Shown: positions 1 through 9,937 of the stretch, piece after piece
How positions within the stretch are numbered: position 1 is the stretch's first letter
Layout: each line of letters starts with the position of its first letter
From: Bryocella elongata
GTDB lineage: Bacteria; Acidobacteriota; Terriglobia; Terriglobales; Acidobacteriaceae
Length of the DNA: 64,000 nt
Direction of reading: 5' to 3'
NCBI RefSeq assembly: GCF_900108185.1
Contig: NZ_FNVA01000005.1
Span: 1 to 64,000 of the forward strand
Position numbers and translations under genes: made by a program
Notes under the pieces: generated by a model
Seen by the model: only the letters and a program-made list of their open reading frames with translations
The model's database searches: none
Told to the model about the DNA's origin: nothing

Positions 1-176
1 TTTCTGCGTCCGGAACCCGAAGTGCGAGAGCGGTAGACCACTCACCCCTACGGGGGATCTCCCTGTCCTGCTGGGGGATTCGGGTCGCGACCCGTGACGA
101 TGGCACCATCACGGGTGCGGCACGTGCACGCGAAGCGCCCGAAGGGCCTTAGCTGGTGAAGAGGGGGCGTGTGCCG

Positions 177-809
177 TTACGTGCGGGCCGGCTGCCGGAG
201 TCGCCGGCGTGATGTGCCGAAGAGGGCAAGTGCGCCGGTGGCTGCGAGAAGCAGGCTGGTGGGTTCGGGCGTAACACTCGAAACGGTGATCAGGCCGGAG
301 TTGGTGCTGTCGATTGAGATCGGATTGCCGTCCCCGTCGGAGAGGCTGGAGTTATCGAGATTGAACGATACCGTCCCCGAGGATGCTCCCGATGCGAGGT
401 CGAAGAATATCTCGCCAAGCCCGAGCGTCTCTCCCGCCACGAGTGTGGTGTAGCTCGAAGGGGTAGAGGCAATGTCGGTCGCATCGAAGGTCTGGCCGGA
501 GCCCGAAGCGGAGATGTCGGGGCCGAAGAACGAGTTGCCGTCGAAGATGTAGTCGTAGGTCGTGGTGCTGGTGGTGGCGTCGGTGAACGTCACGGCCGAA
601 TTCGCTGTCGTGATCTCGAAGACGAAGCCGCCGATCTGCACAGCGGAGGAGCCCGTATTGGTGATGTCGACTTCGAAGCTGTTCCCGGTACTGCCTGCGG
701 AGGCAGTGGTCGATGCAGCCGAGAAGATGATGTCAGCATGAGCAGACAAGACACAGGCCATGGAGATTGCCGTGGACAAGATCGCGATCGTACGTCTGGT
801 GTTGAGCAT
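177..809 (-). CDS. PEP-CTERM sorting domain secreted protein
   Basis: A 210-residue protein with an N-terminal signal peptide (residues 1-26, ending near SAHA-D) and a C-terminal sorting tail: PEP at residues 181-183, a hydrophobic stretch at about 186-199 and an Arg-rich end (SRRRLRQ). This three-part tail is the PEP-CTERM signal, which in the known family is recognised by an exosortase that anchors or releases the protein at the cell surface. The middle is Ser/Thr/Gly-rich and beta-type, with no enzyme motif. No exosortase gene is in the window. The ATG at 809 is preceded by an AAGGGG-type ribosome site. Function of the body is unknown. Confidence 0.85.
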   Translation of the reverse strand: MLNTRRTIAILSTAISMACVLSAHADIIFSAASTTASAGSTGNSFEVDITNTGSSAVQIGGFVFEITTANSAVTFTDATTSTTTYDYIFDGNSFFGPDISASGSGQTFDATDIASTPSSYTTLVAGETLGLGEIFFDLASGASSGTVSFNLDNSSLSDGDGNPISIDSTNSGLITVSSVTPEPTSLLLAATGALALFGTSRRRLRQPART

Positions 810-932
810 GAGCCCCTTCTGAAAGCGGATTTCCCCGCTGCCATTTCGTTCGGAACTGGAGTGTCGTGGCGTCTTCCTGGTGAGAGGCCGCCCGCGGAAG
901 GAGATTCCCCGCGAACGACGCGGGGCACTGGT

Positions 933-1883
933 CTATTGCGGTGGAGGGGTCGGCAGCTTGGTATTCAGTTTGGCTTTCACGGCAGTGACATCGGCGGCGG
1001 TGACGGCTCCGTCGCCATTGGTGTCATAGAGGATGTTGTATTGCTGGGCGATCCCGCTGTTGACCAGCACCAGGTCGCTGGCGTTGACGACGCCATCGGC
1101 ATTCACGTCTCCCGCCAGAACCTTCAGACCTTGCGAGAAGGGATTGCCAAGTTCGAGCGCGTTGCCACTGGCATCGCTCAACATGTTGATTCCGGTGGTA
1201 GCCAGCGTGAGGGTCACGTTGGCACTCGAAGTTGGCGCAATGGTCCAGGTGAGTGTGTTTGTTCCCACGCCACTAAAGCCGGTTGCGGTAATTCCACCCA
1301 AACTGTTGATGGTTCCCGTGACAACCGGCTCCGAGAAGGTCACCTGGATCCCAGTCACATTCCAGGGAAGGATCGCCGGAGAGGCGGTGCTTATCGTGTA
1401 GGCAGTAGAACCGAACAGTACCTTGAAGGCCGTTATTTGCAGCGGCGAGCAAGTGATGATGTCGTTGACTGTGCTCAAACAGCTGTTGACGCACGGCGTT
1501 CCTAAGCCATTGCAACTCGAGTTGCACGTAGAGACACTGCTAATGCCGCCAATCTCACAACCGAAGATGCATTCTCCAATGTCCGCGCACCCGGCGGTGC
1601 ATTTGTTCACGGCGTTGTTCTTGCAGTCATTGAGACTGGTTTGCAGATTCCAGCCGAGGTGGATAGGTCGTATCGCAGCGGGGCCGAGTCCCGGCAGGAA
1701 GATCCGGTCGGCCTCGGCCGGGCCGCTGTTTGCGGCCAGCAGGATGGGCTGCGGAAGTTGCCGCTCGGCGAGCGTCGCTGAGGGGAGCGAAAGGGATGAG
1801 CTGGCCGGGTGCTGGAGCTGCGCGCTTCCAGAGGCACTGAACAGCAAAGCGGACATAGCCAGAAGGCCAGCGATCTTCAGCAT
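933..1883 (-). CDS. Secreted protein with Cys-rich segment, Ig-like domain and dockerin-type repeats
   Basis: A 316-residue protein with a signal peptide (MLKIAGLLAMSALLFSASGS). Residues about 85-145 hold a dense Cys cluster (CKNN...KCTAGC...CIFGC and more), then an Ig-like segment of the kind containing VTFSEPVVTGTI. The C-terminus has two Ca-binding loops of dockerin type I style: GDVNADGVVNASDL and YDTNGDGAVTAADV. In cellulosome bacteria dockerins bind cohesins; in other phyla isolated dockerin-like repeats are common and their partners are unknown. The neighbour on the same strand (177-809) is also exported, so this is probably a surface-protein locus. The ribosome site before the ATG at 1883 is weak. 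Confidence 0.8.
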   Translation of the reverse strand: MLKIAGLLAMSALLFSASGSAQLQHPASSSLSLPSATLAERQLPQPILLAANSGPAEADRIFLPGLGPAAIRPIHLGWNLQTSLNDCKNNAVNKCTAGCADIGECIFGCEIGGISSVSTCNSSCNGLGTPCVNSCLSTVNDIITCSPLQITAFKVLFGSTAYTISTASPAILPWNVTGIQVTFSEPVVTGTINSLGGITATGFSGVGTNTLTWTIAPTSSANVTLTLATTGINMLSDASGNALELGNPFSQGLKVLAGDVNADGVVNASDLVLVNSGIAQQYNILYDTNGDGAVTAADVTAVKAKLNTKLPTPPPQ

Positions 1884-2214
1884 GGAGGGGGATCACCCGA
1901 AAGTGGAATTGACTGTCTGGATCGAAAAACGCGGCCCGGGAGTGTGACGAAATTGTAGCGGTAGCCGACGAAAAATTCCAAGCGGCGGCGCGCTTTTTTG
2001 CGAGCGATGCAGGCGCGGGGACCGGGGAACTCTGTCGCCGCAGCAGGTGTGGGCCCCTCCCCCCGGGTGTGGGGAAGATCCTGAGAGCAGGGGAGTTATC
2101 TGGGGGTATCTCGTAAAATCCTGAGCCGTCAGGAGTTGGGCGCCGGGTCTTGAGGGCGTTGGGTTTCGGCCCAGCGTACGCTTCGGCGTGGACGCGGGGC
2201 TTTGGATTCAGGGG
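1884..2214. other. Intergenic, no feature recognised
   Basis: No convincing gene, RNA or hairpin terminator was found. The part beside 1884 should hold the promoter of the dockerin-like gene on the minus strand, but no clear -35/-10 pair stands out. Confidence 0.4.
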
Positions 2215-2427
2215 CTATCTCCAGTGTAGGCCCTGGGGCGGGGCCGGTGCGCCATGCGCAGTGGCTCTGTTTTCAGTGAGATAGGGGGATGCTGGGGTTG
2301 ACAGGCTGCCGGGTAGACGAGTGAGGGTGAGGGACGGGCTGCAGGTGCAGGAGATGGTCCCGGCGAGGGCGCGGGGCGCGCCAGCCAAGAGAGAAGCTGC
2401 CAGGACGGCTTGAACGAGCTGTTTCAT
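2215..2427 (-). CDS. Possible small secreted peptide
   Basis: A 70-residue reading frame starting at the ATG at 2427 (an AGGA stretch lies about 4 nt upstream). It opens with a credible signal peptide (MKQLVQAVLAASLLAGAPRALAG), followed by TISCTCSP and then a Pro/Ser-rich tail without recognisable family. The signal peptide is the only reason to believe it; the tail could be random coding in GC-rich DNA. Confidence 0.3.
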   Translation of the reverse strand: MKQLVQAVLAASLLAGAPRALAGTISCTCSPSLTLTRLPGSLSTPASPYLTENRATAHGAPAPPQGLHWR

Positions 2428-2673
2428 GATCCTGCGCTGCACGGGCGGCGCGGTCGCTGAAGGAGCCGACGGCGTCCGAGACGGGCATGGCCCTCAGATT
2501 CGGGCGGAGATATTGGAATCATCGACCCCTACAGCAACGGAAAAAGGATTGCGAGATATGGAAGGTGTTGCGATATCAGTCCGCGAGGGGACGCTCACGG
2601 CCTGGTTCGAGCCGTGTCATTCCGGGTGGTGCTTGCGTGGGGAGTTTTGGGGCGGGATACGAGGTTGGCGTTC

Positions 2674-2760
2674 TTAGGCCTTGAAGACGCGGTGGATGTT
2701 GCGCGTTCGGCTGGTGATGAAGAACGTTCCATGGCTTGTTGCTCTGGAGGGGATCGCCAT
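2674..2760 (-). pseudogene. Relic of a RAYT transposase (N-terminal 28 codons)
   Basis: Reading leftwards from the ATG at 2760, the peptide MAIPSRATSHGTFFITSRT matches the first residues of the intact RAYT at 3465-3911 (MAIPSRAASHGTFFVTSRT); the DNA is also near-identical. The match fades after about 20 residues and the frame stops at 2674, so the rest of the gene is gone. It lies just left of REP unit 2795-2947, the same arrangement as at the intact copy, which suggests an older, decayed element. Confidence 0.75.
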
Positions 2761-2794
2761 GCTTGGATCGTCGTCTGATGGAGCGGAGTTACTC

Positions 2795-2947
2795 GTTAAG
2801 GGCACGACTTCAGTCGTGCCGTTATGGGTCGCTTCAGGTTCGCCTTCAGGCGCGGAGGTGGGTTTGGCGATGGCCAAGCGTACCTCAAGCGCCAAAGCGC
2901 GGGGAAGGGGGCAGCAGTTACGGCACGACTGAAGTCGTGCCCTTAAC
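2795..2947. repeat. BIME-like unit: two inverted REPs (copy A)
   Basis: A 153-bp unit bounded by GTTAAG and its complement CTTAAC. At each end sits a REP palindrome: GGCACGACTTCAGTCGTGCC at 2801-2820 and its inverted form GGCACGACTGAAGTCGTGCC at 2922-2941. The middle has smaller inverted repeats (GCGCCTGAAG-like). A second unit of exactly the same length and nearly the same sequence is at 4045-4197. Paired inverted REPs of this form are the usual non-autonomous partners of RAYT transposases. Confidence 0.9.
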
Positions 2948-3040
2948 GGGACGTGGTGGGTTGGGATTTGCGGCTAGCGTGACGCCAGGCGCTGCAGAGC
3001 GCGAAGGATAGTAGCAACTCGGAGCTTTCTCTAGGTGCGG

Positions 3041-3304
3041 ATGTATGCTTTGCGAATGGCGAAATGGCCTCGGTCTGGATGGGCGCACGCGGGAGTTGCG
3101 GTTGTCGTCGGCAGCCTTGCGTGTGCGGCGGCGTTTGGGCCTCTCGAGCAGCACTATCTGGCTGAAGCGGTGCGCGAAGCGCCTCATGATGGGCAGGATG
3201 GACTTGCGGCGTTCGCAGGCGCGATGGAAGCGTGCGTCGCGATCTGGTTGCTGGTCGCGGGCGTGGTGTTCGTCGTTCAGCGGCTGCTCACGCGGGGGAA
3301 ATGA
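3041..3304 (+). CDS. Small two-helix membrane protein, unknown function
   Basis: An 87-residue frame between two REP elements. It has two likely membrane segments, AGVAVVVGSLACAAAF near residues 17-32 and ACVAIWLLVAGVVFVV near 64-79, separated by an acidic soluble loop and ending in basic residues. Start is uncertain among GTG 3035, ATG 3041 and ATG 3056; 3041 is used here because an AGG lies at reasonable spacing. No family recognised. Confidence 0.5.
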   Translation: MYALRMAKWPRSGWAHAGVAVVVGSLACAAAFGPLEQHYLAEAVREAPHDGQDGLAAFAGAMEACVAIWLLVAGVVFVVQRLLTRGK

Positions 3305-3405
3305 GTGGGAGCAGGTAGCTTGCCGTGGCTCGTGGTTTGCGGCTTTGCTTTGGGATGGCCAAGCGTACCTCAGGCGCTAAAGCGCGGGGAAGAGGGGCGA
3401 GTTAC

Positions 3406-3431
3406 GGCACGACTGAAGTCGTGCCCTTAAC
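3406..3431. repeat. REP palindrome left of the RAYT gene
   Basis: GGCACGACTGAAGTCGTGCC at 3406-3425 followed by CTTAAC. The 50 bp to its left share the BIME middle sequence (GCCAAGCGTACCTCAGGCGC), so it is the right half of a broken BIME unit. It lies 34 bp beyond the stop of the transposase gene. Confidence 0.85.
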
Positions 3432-3464
3432 AGGATTTGGGGTTTGACGTTGTGGTTGGCGTTA

Positions 3465-3911
3465 CTAGGCTTCAGTCGCCGAAGCCGCGTGTGCGTGGGT
3501 GTAGGCGGAGGAGTAGGGGTACAGCTCGGGGAGTTGACAGAGGCGGGCGCGGACGGGGTTCGCGTGGATGTAGTCGCGGTGCTTCAGGAGGTCGTCGCGG
3601 TCGCGGATGCGGTGGTCGGTGAAGCCGCGTTGCCAGACGGGGAAGTTCGATTCGAGGCGGTGGGAGAAGCCGCCCTTGATGAGTTGCATGGCGCGTTCGA
3701 TCGTGATGCCGGTGGGCGTCAGGAGTAAGTGGACGTGGTCGGGCATGGCGACGAAGGCGTGGAGTTTGTAGTGGCCTTCGCGGCGGTAGTGCTGGAGGGT
3801 TTCGAGGAAGAGTTCGGCGTTCTTTGGCGCCACGAAGAGGCGAGTGCCGTTGTATGTGCGGCTGGTGACGAAGAACGTTCCATGGCTTGCTGCTCTGGAG
3901 GGGATAGCCAT
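3465..3911 (-). CDS. REP-associated tyrosine transposase (RAYT, Y1 HUH family)
   Basis: A 148-residue protein of the Y1_Tnp/HUH fold. The HUH motif is HVHLLL (within MPDHVHLLL, about residues 58-66) and the likely catalytic tyrosine is in RDYIHANPVRA near residue 113. The N-terminus MAIPSRAASHGTFFVTSRT and the motif FPVWQRGFTDHRIRD are typical of RAYTs. These enzymes cut and rejoin single-stranded DNA at REP hairpins. Length is a little short but all core motifs are present, so it may be active. A truncated relative is at 2674-2760. Confidence 0.92.
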   Translation of the reverse strand: MAIPSRAASHGTFFVTSRTYNGTRLFVAPKNAELFLETLQHYRREGHYKLHAFVAMPDHVHLLLTPTGITIERAMQLIKGGFSHRLESNFPVWQRGFTDHRIRDRDDLLKHRDYIHANPVRARLCQLPELYPYSSAYTHAHAASATEA

Positions 3912-3961
3912 TGTCGGTATGTGTTTTTGGGGTTGTTTGCTGAATGCGTGAGGGGCTTCTC

Positions 3962-3987
3962 GTTAAGGGCACGACTTCAGTCGTGCC
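3962..3987. repeat. REP palindrome right of the RAYT gene
   Basis: GTTAAG followed by GGCACGACTTCAGTCGTGCC at 3968-3987, 56 bp upstream of the RAYT start. Same sequence and orientation as the left REP of the BIME units. Confidence 0.9.
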
Positions 3988-4044
3988 GTTGTGGGCGTCG
4001 GAAGTTCGGATCTCTCAATATCGCTCTTCGAGTCGCTCGACTTC

Positions 4045-4197
4045 GTTAAGGGCACGACTTTAGTCGTGCCGTTGTGGGTCGCTTCAGGTTCGCCTTCAGG
4101 CGCGGAGGCGAGTTTGGTGATTGCCAAGCGTACCTCAGGCGCTAAAGCGCGGGGAAGATCTTGCAGCTTACGGCACGACTGAAGTCGTGCCCTTAAC
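4045..4197. repeat. BIME-like unit: two inverted REPs (copy B)
   Basis: A 153-bp unit with REPs at 4051-4070 (central TT instead of TC) and 4172-4191, bounded by GTTAAG and CTTAAC, and followed by GGGACGTGG exactly as copy A is. Copy A and B differ by scattered substitutions only. Confidence 0.9.
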
Positions 4198-4334
4198 GGG
4201 ACGTGGTGTTGGGGGGGAGTTTGGAGGCGGGATTAGCGATCATTGATCCGGGTTGCGCCAGCGATTGATGTTCCCATCTGTAATGGTGAGGCCCCCCACG
4301 AGTTGGGCACCCGGAATTGGTGGGCCATCCGCCT

Positions 4335-5426
4335 TCAGGCGCCTGCATTCTTTGGTTCTTCGCCGTCGGAAGGCTTGATTTTGCCCGCTTGTGTTCTCCG
4401 TGGCGATGGATTTAGGGTTTCGGCGATCGACCGCAATTCCATGGCCGCAAGGAATGTCTCTTCGCGGCTGCCGAAAATCTCTGGGCTATGTGCGATGACA
4501 TCGCATGCTGCCTTCAGTCGTTGCGCCACCGGAATCGCCGCTTGTGGGCCCATCGAGGTTACGTGACGGTAGACATCCATCCCGAGTTCATAAAGCCATG
4601 GGATCTCATCCCGGAACAGCGAACTTAGGATCAAGAGGCCCATGTAATCGCCTTGAAAGCCGATTCGGTCGGAGATGAGCTGGTACATCATCCGGGGCGG
4701 GAGCCGGTGAAACTTGGATCTGGAACCCCTCTCTTCGCGTCTGGCGATTGCAGTAGGCAGCTCACGAAACATTACCTTAACTTCCTCGAAGAGCTTGGCG
4801 ACGGAGGCATCAGCTAGCTGCCCATCTTGCTCCTTCGTTAGCGGACCTTGAGCCTGACCCTCCTGTGCCAGTGCTGCACTCTTTGTCCGAAAAGCCTCGA
4901 CCTGCATGGTGATCGTATCGGTGTCCGGCTCTGCTCCCGGGATACGGCAGAGCAGCTGTTTCACAAGCTTCGTCAATGACTCTGCGTCGTCACCGCAGTT
5001 CTGGAATTGAGCGAAGGGCCCTGTGGATGCCTTAGATAGCGAGATTCCTAACGCAACGCCATAAACCGGGGTGTTGGCCTTTCCTTTCGCAACGCCAGCC
5101 TCATACAGGATCCAAGGACGCTCGATGCTGCGGTGGGTGAGAAGGCAAACCACATCGGTGGCTTCGTCGATTCGCGACATGACTTCTGGATACCACTCGA
5201 CTCCGAACTCGATGCCTTGGGTGCCCTTTTTATCCGACGATCGGAATGACTTCAGCATGCCTGCGCTAATGCCGGATAATAGCTTGCTAAATGCTTCAGC
5301 AAGTGCCGCATCGCGGCTGTCATGACTCACGAAGACTAGCGGGCTGCGTTGGGCGATCGCGACGAGGTCTTCGCCGCGCACTGTCTGCCCGTTTATGGGC
5401 TTTTGAGTTTGCTTTCGTACTCTCAT
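4335..5426 (-). CDS. TIR-domain protein, putative NADase effector
   Basis: A 363-residue protein. Residues about 28-145 form a TIR-type domain: it opens with VFVSHDSRD (31-39) and carries RPWILYEAGVAKGK, where W105 and E109 fit the W-x-x-x-E pattern containing the catalytic glutamate of NAD-cleaving TIR domains. The remaining ~200 residues are mostly helical and of no family I recognise; they may be the sensor or oligomerisation part. No membrane segment or signal peptide. It starts 27 bp after the Cas2-like gene on the same strand, so the two are almost certainly co-transcribed. In known bacterial systems (Thoeris, TIR-STING, TIR-Argonaute) such TIR proteins deplete NAD on phage infection; that role here is inference. 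Confidence 0.85.
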   Translation of the reverse strand: MRVRKQTQKPINGQTVRGEDLVAIAQRSPLVFVSHDSRDAALAEAFSKLLSGISAGMLKSFRSSDKKGTQGIEFGVEWYPEVMSRIDEATDVVCLLTHRSIERPWILYEAGVAKGKANTPVYGVALGISLSKASTGPFAQFQNCGDDAESLTKLVKQLLCRIPGAEPDTDTITMQVEAFRTKSAALAQEGQAQGPLTKEQDGQLADASVAKLFEEVKVMFRELPTAIARREERGSRSKFHRLPPRMMYQLISDRIGFQGDYMGLLILSSLFRDEIPWLYELGMDVYRHVTSMGPQAAIPVAQRLKAACDVIAHSPEIFGSREETFLAAMELRSIAETLNPSPRRTQAGKIKPSDGEEPKNAGA

Positions 5427-5453
5427 ACGCCCTGCGGTCCTCTAATCGATACG

Positions 5454-5726
5454 CTAGTGTAAGTTTTTCAGCAGCCAATCTGAGCAATTTTTGTCGAAGC
5501 CGCTCCACGCCCCAGGAGCTCCGACAGCCGCGACCAATAGTTTGTCATTCGCATCCATCTTTGCTTTGAGCGCGTCCCGCACCTCTGTCGCAGTGAGTTG
5601 GGTATTGATGATCCAGGTCGAATCCAAGCAGTGCCACCAAGAGCCTAAGCCCTTAATTTCCGCGATCAAGCTGGAGTAATCCTGGCCCGGTTTATCTAAG
5701 TCGTAGCCAATCACGTAGACTGCCAT
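5454..5726 (-). CDS. Cas2-like small protein ('SinR family', not the Bacillus regulator)
   Basis: A 90-residue protein beginning MAVYVIGYDLDKPGQDY. The ATG at 5726 is chosen because AAAAGGAG lies 9-10 nt upstream; an upstream in-frame extension has no such site. The first strand ends in YD (D9), as in Cas2/VapD ferredoxin-fold proteins, followed by an amphipathic helix (YSSLIAEIKGLGSWWHCL) and a second strand (STWIINTQ). I recall this family being annotated as SinR-like or Cas2-like and found beside TIR genes. It lies 47 bp downstream of nrdJ and 27 bp upstream of the TIR gene. Nuclease activity is not proven by sequence. Confidence 0.75.
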   Translation of the reverse strand: MAVYVIGYDLDKPGQDYSSLIAEIKGLGSWWHCLDSTWIINTQLTATEVRDALKAKMDANDKLLVAAVGAPGAWSGFDKNCSDWLLKNLH

Positions 5727-5773
5727 TCCGCTTGCGCTCCTTTTAGGCTGGATTATCTCACCAGCGACTGCGC

Positions 5774-9289
<3,516 letters not shown>

Positions 9290-9561
9290 CGTGTGTGTTA
9301 CCTCCCGGCGGATTGGGGCTTTCGACAAAAAGTGGCGCAGGGCCGGAGAACCGGCCGGGCTAAGAAGTTGGACGCTAAGGTCGGGGAACAGACCGCGACT
9401 CGGAGTTTTGCCACGGGTTTTGGGAGAGTCTCCTCCCGTCCACAAGCGCAGCAGAACCCATGGCCCGCGCGAGAGTCGCCGGGACCGAAACCGAAATCAG
9501 GGCCTGTTTTGCAAGCGGTGTGGCCCAGAAGGCGGCTTCACCAGAACCAGCGGTGAGTGTG

Positions 9562-9590
9562 AAAGTACCGCCCTATCTGGTACGAGTCAA
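9562..9590 (-). promoter_or_regulatory. Candidate sigma-70 promoter of nrdJ
   Basis: On the minus strand TTGACT (9585-9590) and TACTTT (9562-9567) are separated by 17 bp. The -35 is close to consensus, the -10 is moderate. Transcription would begin near 9555, giving a long leader before the nrdJ start at 9289. Confidence 0.45.
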
Positions 9591-9598
9591 GTATAAAG

Positions 9599-9614
9599 CA
9601 ACTAGATGTTGTGG
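9599..9614. promoter_or_regulatory. NrdR-box-like palindrome
   Basis: CAACTAGATGTTGTGG matches most of the strongly conserved positions of the known NrdR box (ACACTATATATAGTGT type) and lies 8 bp upstream of the nrdJ -35. NrdR normally binds two boxes about 31 bp apart; a second good box was not found, so this is tentative. Confidence 0.3.
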
Positions 9615-9937
9615 TGCCAATGCAGATACCCGGGAAGCTGTGACCCACGCGGTGGTTTGGTCTTCCAAGTGCGGTTTTCTTGGGGTTTTCTTGTGGAAAC
9701 CGCTGGGAATCCGCCACAGTTGCGGGATTCTGTGACAATCCCGTGAATGGCCAATTTCAGGGTACCGAAAACGGTGTTGTGGAGAGCAATCTCTGAGCGT
9801 GCAAAACCCGGCTTAGAAGCAGGCGGGTGTCCGGAGATCACCGCGAGATCGCGCTCCAGCCCCGGAATGGGAGACGCCAGAGACACCAACGCCCCCACCG
9901 CAGTGGAGGCGTCGGTTGTTCCGGCGGAACGAGGCTG

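Larger units (their letters stand above)
3406..3987 (-). mobile_element. REP-flanked RAYT element
   Basis: The intact RAYT gene (3465-3911) is bracketed by REP palindromes in opposite orientation (3406-3425 and 3968-3987). This is the normal architecture of REP-associated tyrosine transposases, which are usually stable, single-copy residents that act on nearby REPs. No target-site duplication was identified. Confidence 0.7.
9290..9937. other. nrdJ leader and promoter region, otherwise empty
   Basis: 648 bp between nrdJ and the S53 peptidase gene, both on the minus strand. It holds the candidate nrdJ promoter and NrdR-like box described separately, then a leader of about 265 nt. I looked for a cobalamin riboswitch because the enzyme uses B12, but did not find the B12-box pattern. 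9640-9937 shows nothing recognisable. Confidence 0.4.

Noticed and set aside
9290-9600. Possible cobalamin riboswitch before the B12-dependent nrdJ
   Set aside because: No B12-box or the expected conserved cores could be found on the minus strand; a covariance model would be needed to exclude a divergent one.
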